Of a stretch of 64,000 bases of DNA, positions 22,901 through 31,939 are shown piece by piece. Below the pieces are notes generated by a model that was not told the origin of the DNA, ran no database searches, and was given only the letters and a program-made list of their open reading frames with translations. A program made the translations under genes and the position numbers. Source of the stretch: Bolinopsis microptera (Eukaryota; Ctenophora; Tentaculata; Lobata; Bolinopsidae); assembly GCF_026151205.1 (NCBI RefSeq), contig NC_087077.1, positions 3,720,001-3,784,000 on the forward strand, in the 5' to 3' direction. Each line of letters begins with the position of its first letter. The first letter of the stretch is position 1.

Positions 22901-25900
22901 ACGAACATAGTGTTAGTGTAAAACTTATACAAAGGATTCCACAATGCTGACAACATGCTGCCACCTCTAAGTCGCCCACAAAAAGCCACTGAGCTGCACA
23001 ATTGTGCCACTACTCGATAGAATTAAAAATGCTAAGTGATTTAAACCTCATTCTGTCCGATAACCATAATGATAATAAGCCATAGGACTACTTATTCCAG
23101 AACCGGTAAAAAGAAGGTTTGAGCTGGTATATTGAACAATTGAGTTCTGGGTATGGGAGCGTTCACATATTATGAGTCAGCAGCCGAGGGGAGAGGGGCG
23201 GGTTTGGAAATGCTGGACGGGGGGGGGGGGGGGGGACTCCAGAGGGGGTGAGGGGTCTAAACCTTGCTGACGTCAGCAGAAATGTACCGTGAATTTTGGC
23301 AAACATTTTTGTTTCAAATAAATTTGATTAACAATAAAACTTCGCTAATTTCCTTAATATTAGTACTTCGGTGAACTGATATAAACTCTGTTGTCCAACT
23401 GTTTATAATTATATCAGTCGCATACTAATTTCTCTGCCTAAACCCGTCAGCATTTCTATACCCCCTCGCGGCGTGGCTCGCTGGCTGACGGGAGGGGGTA
23501 AGTATTAAGTAAGGGGGTTGAGACGGCAAGGGGGTCTGGCGACTGCTGACGTCATTAGGGGGGGGGGGGGGGGGGGTCGCTCAATGCTGACAGTTGCTGA
23601 CAGAAGGGGGGGGGGGGGGTAAAATTGGCTAAAATCTTGCTGACGTCATATGTGAACGCCCCCTATGCACCTTTCTCCATCAATTTCTCAATCAATTTAT
23701 ATACCCATCTGCTAACAGAATTTGGACAGGATGCTTTATCGGCAGTCCTATCATAATATTTAAACTTTAAACTTTTTACAGGCATGGTTGAGACTGAATG
23801 TTTTGCTGTTTTGACATTCAGTCGCACAGCGTGCTACATAAACATTATAAAAACTTTATCATTTTGCCCCCCCCCCCCCCCCCCAGATTTTGATATGAGG
23901 AATTTTCGAACTGAAGTGCGTTTCGAACAAATATAAACCGTTTTCATATTATTTTCATATTATTTTCAGATGGCGTTAGGAGCGTTTGGATTGGTGGGAT
24001 TGCTGCTAAAAGTGATAGGACCGATTACTATAACAGTGCTCATCTCACTCCTTGGGCTTTGTCTAGCTGGCGAAGCAGTTAAAATGGCCAGCCTAAACTG
24101 GGGAATATCGCTTTTGTTAGTTAGCTTTAAATTGGATGATTTAGAATGAAAGAAGGTTGATATGACAGGAGTGTAACTTTTTGTTTTTAGCGATGATATC
24201 AATTCGCATTAGCAATCGTGCTCTTTGAATTAGTACAACCACGGAAAGTTCAATAATATTGATATTTGATAATGAATAAATGTAGTTAATTTGCAGAATG
24301 GTGGTGTTGGTGACTATTTTCTCTGAATACCTAAAGAATGTTCCAGTGCCTGTTCCCACTGTTAGCTTCAATATAAGCAAGGTGAGTTAAAGAGCCTGTT
24401 CCCACTGTTAGCTTCAATATAAGCAAGGTGAGTTAAATAAGTGCATGTTCCCACTGTTAGCTTCAATATAAGCAATGTGAGTTAAAGTGCCTGTTCCCAC
24501 TGTTAGCTTCAATATAAGCAAGGTGAGTTAAAGTGCATGTTCCCACTGTTAGCTTCAATATAAGCAATGTGAGTTAAAGTGCCTGTTCCCACTGTTAGCT
24601 TCAATATAAGCAAGGTGAGTTAAAGTGCATGTTCCCACTGTTAGCTTCAATATAAGCAATGTGAGTTAAAGTGCCTGTTCCCACTGTTAGCTTCAATATA
24701 AGCAAGGTGAGTTAAAGTGCATGTTCCCACTGTTGCACAAGGAAGTATTATTTCGATAGATGCTCAATCCAAGTGGAGCATACGAATCATGCATTATATG
24801 AATGGTGTTCAAGATAATGAGGAAATGTAATAAGAGTGCACAGTATTACAAAACTTGTATGTCATATAGATGGCATGTCGTTGTGGAAACTCTGCACAGA
24901 CAGTCCCGAGTGGGAAATTAAATAAATTAAACATGTTTAAGATTAATTTACAACGCAATGTTATGATTTTCCAATCTTTTAATTCAGCAAATTTGAAAAT
25001 TTAAATACAGCAACACTATTTAAATACAGCAACACTAGATCGTTATAAGCCGTTTTCAAATACTGATGGCTAATATAGTACTACAGTTAAAACAGAATCA
25101 GTGATGAATCACTGGTCGCACCGGTTAAAATGAACGACTCCCTGCGAGAAGACCTTTCTGTTTGTTTGAGTCGAGTCTATTTCTCCCGTTCTTATAATGG
25201 AGTCTCTCCAATTGCAGCTGCTAGTGGATTTGAAATAACGTTCTGAACGACATTGTTTTCTTCTACTTGGTGGACATTGTTTGCAGGTCTTGTGAAGTCT
25301 CTGATTAGTCTCAATATCCTCCTGATACTTGATATTGTACCTTCTTTCAGAGCAGGCATTCTCCAAAAGTAGAGTGCTGGGTTAGCTGCTGAGTTAGCTG
25401 CTAAAAGTATAATTTGTGTTGCAATATTGTAATAAAGCTCTGTATCAAACCCATACAAACGATAGTACCATTTATCCTCAGTAATCCAGAAGTAGGTCAA
25501 CAAGATATAATTAATAGCTACGGGTATGTTGCAGACTCCATAGAGCAGAGCGAAAAGTAGAATGGTTACAGTCGCTCGATTCCTGGAACGTTGAACCTCT
25601 TGTTGTTGCACTTGAACGTCAGTTCTTTTGAGAACCACGGCTGATATGATGCAGCTCGTAGCAACAACAACAACTGGGATTACATAGGTCAAGTTTCTGA
25701 TAATTACCAAAATGTAGGTTTCAGTACCACTCCAACTTTTTGAATTAGTGACAAATAAGTCACAGCGTAAAAAGTTAAAGGGATAATATATTTTTGCAAA
25801 CTCAAACACATGGGTTCTTATAAATAAAACTAATATAAACACTGTAAATGTTATAACTGATATAATCGAATATCTAATTTTTGGTCGTTGAAAGGGTCTG

Positions 25901-28900
25901 AGCAGTGAAATTGTTCTTGTAATACTTAGGCACATTACAAGGAAGATGCTTATTGACACTGCTGTATACCATAGGTACACCCAAGCCGCGCAGCCATATT
26001 CATTCGCAAACCAGGGACCTGGTTGTCGATTTGAGAGGGATGAGATTCCTACCGGAAGAACTGCTATGCTGACCAAGATATCATTCCCTGTTATAAGCAT
26101 ATAAATGACATTGGAGATGTCTCTTCGCTTTGACTTGAAGTATATGAAACTGATTAGGTTTCCAACTGTTCCGAAGAGGAAGAAAAGACAACAGATAGAT
26201 CCGTAGGTCATATCTGCTGCCTTATTGAAGGTTACTGTTGTATTCACCATTCTGATAAAGATACAATTTATTATAACTTCCAAGATAAATGTGAGCCGCG
26301 TCAACAATTTAACGATTACAAACTTGGGAAGGCATCGGTCAAGTGTAAATCTACCTCATATAGAAAGATTGCACGCGGGAGAAAGATATAATAGAATAAA
26401 GATAAAATAGAATTGTGATTGTAATTCTCGGTAGCACGATATCCTTTTTTTCCTTAAAAAACAGAGAATTCAAAGACTAATCTTAAATCGATGATGGTTG
26501 ACCGTTTTTTGTATTGTTGATCTGACCAGCAAACTTATAAAAAAATAATCTTTAAGACTTTTTGAGACAATTTAAATCTTATCGTTTGGTGCAAGCGGTA
26601 AACAAATATTCACAGCCCCAGAAAATATTATTAGTTGGAGTTTTTGACTTATAAAGAGTTCGATTTTGAACATCATCACCTCTTCTATCCGACAATCATG
26701 AGCAACTCATTGATCCCCATTTTATGGAGCATCATATAATATGTAAACATGACCCCGTATTTATGAGTCGCAGGACCCTGTTTGTCCTTTTTTTCGGCTA
26801 TTGGATTAGTCTAGTAAAGAGCGAAACGAGTTAAATATCGTTTAAGTTCACCATCTGCGATACAAATTGCCCTTATCACCAAGACATTATAACTCATCAT
26901 CTACAGATTCAAGAGCCAATATGTCCAAAAAGTGTGTTTTGAGGAAATCGATTATACCATTTTCCATTTAAAATACTCAGGCATCATGTTATTGTTAGCT
27001 TCAATAAAAGTGAGATGAGTTTTATACTCGTAGTGGTAGAACTACTACTAGCCATGATATTGTATTCTGCAGCTGTTCAATTTCATCAAGCCCTATAATT
27101 TACACCTTATTGTAGACATTTTCAGAAGATAAAGTGCGGTGTGGCTTGGCTGAAGCTGTTTTCTACCCTATCGGTAAATACAGTAGGAATATTGAGCTAG
27201 AGCTGATTTTATATTTGATCTCTATTACAAATTGAACCCAATTTCTTATTTATCTTAAAATCAAAATATGTGCTTATAAATATAAAGTTAATTGTATCTT
27301 GTCCTTTATAAACACTACCACATCTCTACAGATAATGATATCCCTAACTTTGGTATGGAGCTTGTGTGCTATTCTCACTGTAACTGATGTTCTGCCTCAA
27401 GATGACCCAGCAAGAATAATTAATATTACAAGTGCTATTGATGCTACAAATTGGTTATATTTTCCGTATCCGGGTAAGAAAAGTTACGGGCACATGAAAA
27501 TGAAGTGACCATACATGAAATGATTTGAGATAGTGATGCTGAAAACTAGGATTTTACACAGTTTGGGCTCGTTGAATTAGGATTTGAGGTTTCTCAGTGA
27601 CAATATCATGTTCAATTTACTTTCAGGACAGTTTGGAACACCCCAAGTTAGTTTAGGAGGGTTTATCGGCTTTATTGCAGCCGTTATCGGTGGTATGATT
27701 GAGAGTTTGGGGGATTATTTCGCTTGTGCTAAACTCGCCGGTGCGCCTCCCCCACCTCGGTCAGTAGATATCGAAATAGAACCCAATCAAAATAAAGTTC
27801 TTGATAATGATTAATGATACTTTCCAGACGATACAGTAAAAGGGTGAAAATGAATAGATCAATCGCCAACAGTAACAACTAATTACTTCAATTGATGGGA
27901 CCATTTTGCCATTGACTGACGGCAATGCGATCGCGCCATTTTAGCAAGTCATTTGTTATTAATATTTCCCAGATACGCACTCAACAGAGGTATCATGATG
28001 GAAGGAGTGGGATGTTTCTTGACAGGGCTCTGTGGTCCAGGAGTCGGGGTTACCAGTTACAGTGAAAATATCGCAGCAATCGGGCTAACAAAAGTAACCA
28101 TTCTTAATTTTCAATAAAGCCCCTAAGTATCATTTCATTAAATATTAACTTCAAACAGTTTTAGGAGGAAATTCCTTCCAGTATTCGAAACCTAGAATAG
28201 TAGTTCACCTTAACAAGGTCGACCTAATATCCAGGTAGGGAGTAGAAGAGTGATGTTCTGTGGAGCTGTAGTTGTACTCTTGATGGGAGTGATAGGCAAG
28301 CTAGGAGTACTGTTTGCCTCCATACCTGGCCCCATTATTGGTGGGATGTATCTGGTGATGTTTGGTGTGGTTGCTGCTGTGGGGATATCTAATCTCCGGG
28401 TAAATCTCCACTACTCCTATCTGCCATTCTCTCCGAATTCCATTTCTGTATAAACATGCCTCAGATACATGTATTGGTGCTTCAGTGCTGGTATTTCATT
28501 TTTTATTTCTCCATTTCTTTCTCCTTCTATCGTAACATGCTAATGATTTGATTTTCCCCAGTTTGTTGATATGACTTCGTCACGAAATATATTTGTGCTC
28601 GGGATATCTCTCTATATGGGGATCGTTATACCAATGTGGTCCGGTCAGATCATGGACGATCCCGAAAAAGTGGTAAATATAGTTGCTCATGATTAGCTGG
28701 TAATATTTCATAATTTAATATGTTAGATTTGGTTTATGAGCATTAAATTTGATTCGTTTCCTAAGCGCAATTTTCACTGCACCAGTCACTGTATTTTTTG
28801 TATCCTCATAAATGCGTCTATGAGACTATACCAAGAACCTTAGACAAGTAACAGATTTATTCGATCCCCAGAAAGCAATAAAAACGGGAAACAAGGAATT

Positions 28901-29269
28901 CGATCAGCTGGTGGCGGTAGTTTTAAGCTCTGGTATGATAGTTGGATCTTCCATATCCTGCCTCCTAGACAACACTCTACCTGGTACTGATAAAGAAAGA
29001 GGTCAGTTGAGAGACAGACTATGATCCTAATCTGGTTATTATTTTTCTAGAAGTTGCAGAAACTTCAGAGGTGCTGGTTGATAATGTCTCATTGACTTCT
29101 ACAATCATAATTTTTTATTATTACAGGGATAACGGGTTATCGATTAGCCTCTGAAGACTGTACTGATAAGGAACTACTGGAGAAGATATACCGTGAACCG
29201 GTTATGGAGTACTTTGCTAATAAACTACCCATCTTAAGAAAACTTCCTTTTGTGCCTGAACTTAAATAG
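5317..29269 (+). CDS. SLC23 family nucleobase/ascorbate transporter (16 exons)
   Basis: A plasma-membrane permease of the SLC23 (NAT) family, whose members carry ascorbate or nucleobases, usually with sodium. Exons: 5317-5361, 9584-9682, 9989-10118, 10238-10356, 10544-10667, 10886-10971, 23970-24115, 24297-24381, 27126-27173, 27332-27473, 27627-27759, 27973-28093, 28235-28399, 28562-28672, 28872-29001, 29127-29269. All have GT-AG borders and agreeing phases, giving 608 codons, normal for the family. Recognised segments are LLGFQQYLILFG (TM1), FGTRLPIVQSGSF, GLVGLLLKVIGPIT, IESLGDYFACAKLAGAPPPP, KVGSRRV and LLDNTLPGTDKERG. Two signature places differ: the TM1 QH pair is QQ, and the NAT signature reads ENIAAIGLTK with Ala in place of Gly. 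Start exon 1 is short and inferred from phase and the donor; later exons are firm. Substrate cannot be told. Confidence 0.9.
5431..6189 (+). mobile_element. Non-autonomous element, subfamily A, copy 2
   Basis: Mirror image of 3139..3897. The left end TATATCCACCAGCGTGCG faces inward and the cloverleaf right end CTCCGGTGATAT faces outward. It directly abuts the 1.3-kb element that starts at about 6186; the two share a TATATATAT junction. No TSD is visible, which fits recombinase-type insertion at TA-rich sites. It lies in SLC23 intron 1, only 70 bp past exon 1. Confidence 0.85.
6013..6178 (-). other. Cloverleaf end structure, copy 2 (subfamily A)
   Basis: Exact mirror of 3150-3315, with the same outer stem and three hairpins. 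It forms the right end of the element at 5431-6189. Confidence 0.85.
6186..7508 (+). mobile_element. Non-autonomous element, subfamily B, intact copy (1.3 kb)
   Basis: The left end is TATATCCACCAGCGGGCTAT and the cloverleaf right end finishes in GCTGCGGTGATATTTATAT. The body has no gene. It is homologous to subfamily A (shared ATGATTGGCTGACAT, CACGTGACGTG and ATTAGTGGCGAC), and its left end matches the autonomous element's left end. An interrupted copy lies at 13022-13637 plus 20144-20832, so this one shows the state before that insertion. Confidence 0.85.
7326..7498 (-). other. Cloverleaf end structure, copy 3 (subfamily B)
   Basis: The outer stem pairs the arm GATATCATTCCTCGCC.. with ..GCTGCGGTGATAT through TGAGGGCGG/CCGCCCTCA. 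Three hairpins lie inside. The middle stem reads ATATCTCC/GGAGATAT, where subfamily A has ATATGTCC/GGACATAT. Confidence 0.85.
7730..8015 (+). mobile_element. hAT-type MITE, copy 1
   Basis: The ends are CAGTGGCGTAACG and CGTTACGCCACTG, and the element is flanked by the 8-bp direct repeat ATGGCAGG (7722-7729 and 8016-8023). An 8-bp duplication and a CAGTGGCG end are typical of hAT elements. The body is GC-rich near both ends (runs of GGGGGGCGCC) and has no gene. The related copy at 46707-46995 is in the other orientation. Confidence 0.92.
8056..8846. repeat. 11-bp minisatellite in three variant blocks
   Basis: About 72 units of an 11-bp repeat. The first block (to about 8468) is GAGTAGAGAAA, the second (to about 8610) is GAGTGGAGAAA, and the last is GAGTACAGAAA. 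Long open frames on both strands here come from the 11-bp period (11 codons per three units) and are not genes. It lies in SLC23 intron 1. Confidence 0.95.
8850..9583. other. Intron sequence with a palindromic repeat fragment
   Basis: AT-rich, no gene seen. At 9525-9565 there is a copy of the CCTGGGGACCCCAGGCTATA repeat also found at 2745, 22200 and 47945. Confidence 0.5.
11600..11782 (-). CDS. Small secreted cationic Trp-rich peptide precursor (candidate)
   Basis: A 60-residue open frame. Residues 1-25 look like a signal peptide (MKFLTTVILVCLIIVAV, then SISA). An acidic stretch follows (ELNDEISNQDS), then several basic sites (RRAPRPKR), and the C-terminal end is strongly basic with two Trp (RRKKWRRWKL). 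This layout is known from precursors of antimicrobial or signalling peptides. It lies antisense inside SLC23 intron 6 with no intron seen of its own. No family is recognised, and a chance frame of this size is possible, although the signal-spacer-basic order is unlikely by chance. Confidence 0.45.
   Translation of the reverse strand: MKFLTTVILVCLIIVAVQYLPSISAELNDEISNQDSRRAPRPKRVAPNSDRRKKWRRWKL
12290..12410 (-). repeat. Fragment of a dispersed repeat
   Basis: On the minus strand it carries CCCAATCAATGTCTGGAAA and GACGATACATAGAGGCC, also found at 21395-21455 and partly at 22636-22685. It is a short relic of unknown class. The next 200 bp contain three GTCACGTGA-like words. Confidence 0.55.
13646..13819 (+). 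other. Cloverleaf end structure, copy 4 (subfamily B)
   Basis: Outer stem GATATCACCGCAGCCTTGA.. with ..TCATGGCGAGGAATGATATC. The hairpins are at 13676-13705 (one A-G mismatch), 13708-13744 and 13748-13787. Confidence 0.85.
14168..16289 (-). CDS. Crypton-like tyrosine recombinase, copy 1 (with internal stop)
   Basis: Four exons on the minus strand: 16289-15617, 15412-15142, 15002-14700, 14528-14168. They mirror copy 2 exactly, with the same 536-codon frame and the same TAA, here at 14801-14803. Domain reading and residue comments are given under copy 2. Because both arms carry the same nonsense codon, it either predates the palindrome or was copied between the arms. Transcription would run from the palindrome centre outward, so the two genes are divergent from a shared central region. 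The stop and a missing box-II His make activity doubtful. Confidence 0.8.
16859..16922. other. AT-rich centre of the palindrome
   Basis: About 64 bp of alternating TATATA with two TATATGTATATA variants. It joins the two left ends (each TATATCCACCAGCG). The symmetry axis is between 16890 and 16891. The pair could have arisen by two insertions in a TA run or by a head-to-head replication product. Confidence 0.8.
17492..19613 (+). CDS. Crypton-like tyrosine recombinase, copy 2 (with internal stop)
   Basis: Exons 17492-18164, 18369-18639, 18779-19081 and 19253-19613 join in phase to 536 codons. The Ser/Thr-rich, acidic N-terminal part is followed by a helical region (ENTLKKNVTALNAFRDF) and the catalytic core seen in KIAA1958/Crypton recombinases. 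Box I is AIRGGTEL with Arg 315. Box II is RSLRAT at 451-456, where relatives have HSLRAT. GHKS lies near 475, and the Tyr nucleophile is in LDRYKRP, about residue 486. Codon 382 is TAA (18978-18980), with clear homology continuing in frame after it. The protein ends in about 20 hydrophobic residues (TIALILIVILVTFIL), like a tail anchor. A recombinase of this class would cut and rejoin the element's ends; activity is uncertain. Confidence 0.82.
19967..20140 (-). other. Cloverleaf end structure, copy 5 (subfamily B)
   Basis: Mirror of copy 4. It forms the right end of autonomous copy 2. Confidence 0.85.
20654..20827 (-). other. Cloverleaf end structure, copy 6 (subfamily B)
   Basis: Nearly identical to the structure at 7326-7498. 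It forms the right end of the interrupted 1.3-kb element. Confidence 0.85.
21384..23110 (+). repeat. Pair of ~500-bp direct repeats with a non-coding block between
   Basis: 21384-21900 and 22625-23110 share long stretches (CACTAGACACCCCAATCAAT, GTGATGTAAAATGTGTTAGG, AAAAAGCCACTGAGCTGCA). Between them, 22040-22500 holds a smaller tandem pair (CCAAAATCGTATATCGAG and GGCTCATAATGATCAG twice). No gene is supported. The layout looks like a decayed element with direct repeats at its ends, or a local duplication. Confidence 0.6.
23155..23663. mobile_element. TIR element with TAT duplication and poly-G tracts
   Basis: The left end GGGAGCGTTCACATATTATG matches the reverse complement of the right end, GGGGGCGTTCACATATGACG. 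Both ends are flanked by TAT. The interior has three uninterrupted G runs of 13 to 21 bases and repeats of TGCTGACGTCA. It is non-coding. The three-base duplication and GGG ends recall Harbinger-type elements, but assignment is open. It lies in SLC23 intron 6. Confidence 0.65.
24350..24735 (+). repeat. Tandem array duplicating an exon end and its splice donor
   Basis: A unit of about 43-50 bp is repeated eight times and then breaks off. It covers the last 32 bases of SLC23 exon 8 and the donor, in the form TATAAGCAAGGTGAGTTAAA. Five copies have AAG|GTGAGT and three have AAT|GTGAGT, mostly alternating. Only the first donor keeps the frame: reading on from any AAG gives GTG AGT TAA, a stop. Confidence 0.9.
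25192..26307 (-). CDS. Class A (rhodopsin-like) orphan GPCR, single exon
   Basis: 371 residues with seven hydrophobic segments. TM1 has GTVGNL, and a Cys at the start of TM3 (YGCAAW) can pair with the Cys in loop 2 (LRCDLF). TM3 ends in SITRT where most relatives have DRY. TM7 has NSAANPALYF, a good NPxxY. The loop-3 segment is basic and Gln-rich. The gene is intronless and lies on the opposite strand within the SLC23 intron 24382-27125. Ligand and subfamily cannot be told. An upstream Met allows an N-terminal hydrophobic stretch; the Met at residue 20 (MVNTTVTFN) is an alternative start with an N-glycosylation site. Confidence 0.88.
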   Translation of the reverse strand: MLTRLTFILEVIINCIFIRMVNTTVTFNKAADMTYGSICCLFFLFGTVGNLISFIYFKSKRRDISNVIYMLITGNDILVSIAVLPVGISSLSNRQPGPWFANEYGCAAWVYLWYTAVSISIFLVMCLSITRTISLLRPFQRPKIRYSIISVITFTVFILVLFIRTHVFEFAKIYYPFNFLRCDLFVTNSKSWSGTETYILVIIRNLTYVIPVVVVATSCIISAVVLKRTDVQVQQQEVQRSRNRATVTILLFALLYGVCNIPVAINYILLTYFWITEDKWYYRLYGFDTELYYNIATQIILLAANSAANPALYFWRMPALKEGTISSIRRILRLIRDFTRPANNVHQVEENNVVQNVISNPLAAAIGETPL

Positions 29270-30168
29270 ACTGTCGGTTCCAATGAATAACCAAAGGATA
29301 GTCCTAAAATTAATAATAGTATTAGCATGTGTAAACAACCGTTACTCGTTTTATGGCAACAGAATGACCAGTTGGTTATAAGTAGCAACTTTTGAAATTA
29401 AAGATAACCATGCTATACGGCTAGTTTAAAGCTGATCATCGTGCCAGTCGCCAGATGTGTGATATAATTTTGTGGACTAATCCGTGAACTTTTCTAGACT
29501 TTTCTAATCGCATTTGACGTATAAGGAGTACTGTGTACTGTACTTATATCTTTATATCTCCAAGTCAATATACCAGCTGTGATTCCAAATATTTTACTTT
29601 AATTCGCCGGGGTAGATTCTTGTAGTCGTTATACTTATTTAATTAAAGTCGTACTTCATCTTTATTGATAACGAGGATTTTACTTTGAATCAGTTTTATT
29701 ATGGCAAGTTATACTAAAATTTATTTCCAATTTACTACCATCATATACCTGACTATACCTTAATTTCCAATTTAAGTCGTGTAATTTAACAATATTCCTG
29801 CATCAAGAGTGGTCTATGAACTAGAACAGCTGTGTTATACACAATACAGCTGTACTATTTCAATATAGGTGACTATATTGGTAATATATCCTCTCAGTCC
29901 AATACATTCATTAACGGACCTTAGGTTTAGGATTTAGAGTGCCATCTGTCCCTCTTCAACATCGCGACTCGCGAGGAGGTGCAGTTGTTCTTTATCACGC
30001 TAGAAGATTGTTCGGCGGTCAAGTTGAGCTTTACGTTTAATGAGCCAGTCTGAGTTTGAAATTCTAGACCCTTATTGAAATTCGGAGCAGTTGATTCGAT
30101 ATTTCATTTTTTGAGTTTGATACAAACCAATTTTGAATTTATCACAAATAAACTTATTATCGTGATGT
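29270..30168. other. Intergenic, no feature recognised
   Basis: Follows the SLC23 stop codon and holds its 3' untranslated end (AT-rich, several AATTAAAG words). No repeat or gene is recognised before the GPCR at 30169. Confidence 0.5.
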
Positions 30169-31731
30169 ATGCAATTTGATTATCCAATATCCATTTCGGT
30201 GCAAACGATCGCTAGCAAATCTTTGTTCAGATACGAATTCGAAATGGCCGATTTAGACAAATTTTATAGGACTGGCAGCAACGAAACCTGTTCTCCTACC
30301 TTATCCTACAACTCAGAGCTCATCCACCTGATACCCATCAGCTCCAGCTCTGAGAATGCGGAGCAGGTACAGGATATAGCGGGGGTTTGTTTCATCAGTT
30401 TGGTGGCACTCTCAACTTTAGTCAACTCTGTCATCATTATTCATTTCCTGGTGAAGAGGAAGTACAAAAGATCACATCACATGACTTACTTGAATCTCGC
30501 TGTAGCTGACCTGTTAATTTCTGTTTACGGTACTGCTGTGAGAGGACCAGGTGATTTCTTTATCTTTCTACTTTTATGAAATTGAATATGGATTAAAGTA
30601 AGGTATTGTTTTCAGCTGAAATTGCTCAAAAATTACAATTTTAAAAGATATTCAGAGAAATTGAGCTATTACCAGTTTCTGAGTTTCAAGTTTATAACCA
30701 ATTTATTTTCACTTTTCAGCCATTTACAACGGTATAAATACAGAAACAATGTGTTTCGTGTCTCTTCTCATCAGCACATACGTCACCATGGTAAACTTCG
30801 CTTCAATCGTCCCTCTCACCTACGATAGAGTAGTTGCAGTCCTCTTCCCGTACAGGTCCGGTAATAATAAATAATAATTAAAATCTGTGAGGCTTTCAAC
30901 TTTGACATACTTCTCGTTAACTTTAATCTGCTCAGCCGTATTCTCAGTTCCGAGTCTTAGTCATATCATGACTTGGTTAAAATGTTATTCTTTTAGTTAA
31001 ATGTGGTCGAACTGTTGAATTGTAAGGTGATTGTTTCCATTCGAAAGATGATTTGCATTAAATCATTCATTCTGATTTCTATTCTATATCTCAGATACAA
31101 AGACCAGGAACACAGGACACAACTGAAATACTTTATCGCTTGCATCTGGATCGCTCCCATTGTAGTACTACTAATCATCAACATATCTGTATACGCTCAG
31201 GGTCGAACCTTCAGCAGATTCTGCCCCGACACCTCCACATGCAGATTTGATACTTGGGGGGATATCTTCATCTACTTTCTTGCTAGTTTCTTCTACATCC
31301 TTCCCCTCCTCTTCAACATCATATCCTACTCTGCGATCATCAGGCAGCTACGAAACAGACGACCCAGCTCCAGGAACCTCCTCATTTCTCTGAGAGCTAT
31401 CCTAGTGTGTGTTGTATTCACCATGTCGTGGGTCCCTCACTTTACTTTCCACGTGACACATCTAGCTGATCAACACTTCATGTGGGTCTGCCAAGTTTTC
31501 ATGTACCTCAATGCGATCACTGACCCCTTGTTGTACGTTTTCTCCCCGAATGCTATCAAACCATGTATAAACAAGATAAGGGTGAAACGGGGGTTTACTC
31601 ATAAAACCTGCGGAGATGCAGTGTCTCATGTGAGTGTATTTTTGAAAAGAGGTCCTAATGATTCGGGGATCATAGTTAATCCAGCTTATCAATCATCTTC
31701 AAACATGTGCAGTTCATCAGTAACCTTGTAA
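30169..31731 (+). CDS. Class A GPCR, three exons
   Basis: Exons 30169-30550, 30720-30855 and 31095-31731 join in phase to 384 residues. TM1 holds ALSTLVNSVII, and TM2 LNLAVADLLISVYG has the usual LAVAD. TM3 ends in LTYDRVVAV (DRY as DRV), TM6 has FTMSWVPHF (CWxP as SWVP), and TM7 has NAITDPLLYVF (NPxxY as DPxxY). Met 26 (MADLDKFYRTG, at 30244) is a likely alternative start, since the stretch before it has no clear role and N-glycosylation sites follow it. The LAVAD, DRV and DPLLY set is common among peptide- and opsin-like invertebrate receptors. No retinal Lys is evident in TM7, so an opsin is unlikely. Ligand unknown. Confidence 0.88.
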
Positions 31732-31939
31732 ATTTCAATTCTCATGAATAATGATACCAGAACATCATTAAACTGCGAGCATAATTGTCGTGTTTTCAGA
31801 AAGGCAATTGGTTGATCTTTTGACGCTGCCCGAATTTTGTGTTTAAAAAAAATACTTTTCGCGTGAATGTGATAATCAGGGCCCTAAAATCTAATCTCCA
31901 AGTTTTTGTGTGAGTGATTAATTATAGCTGTAACGTTTT

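Noticed and set aside
24350-24735. CRISPR-like repeat array
   Set aside because: The units are directly tandem with no unique spacers, and the first unit is an exon end; the genome is animal.
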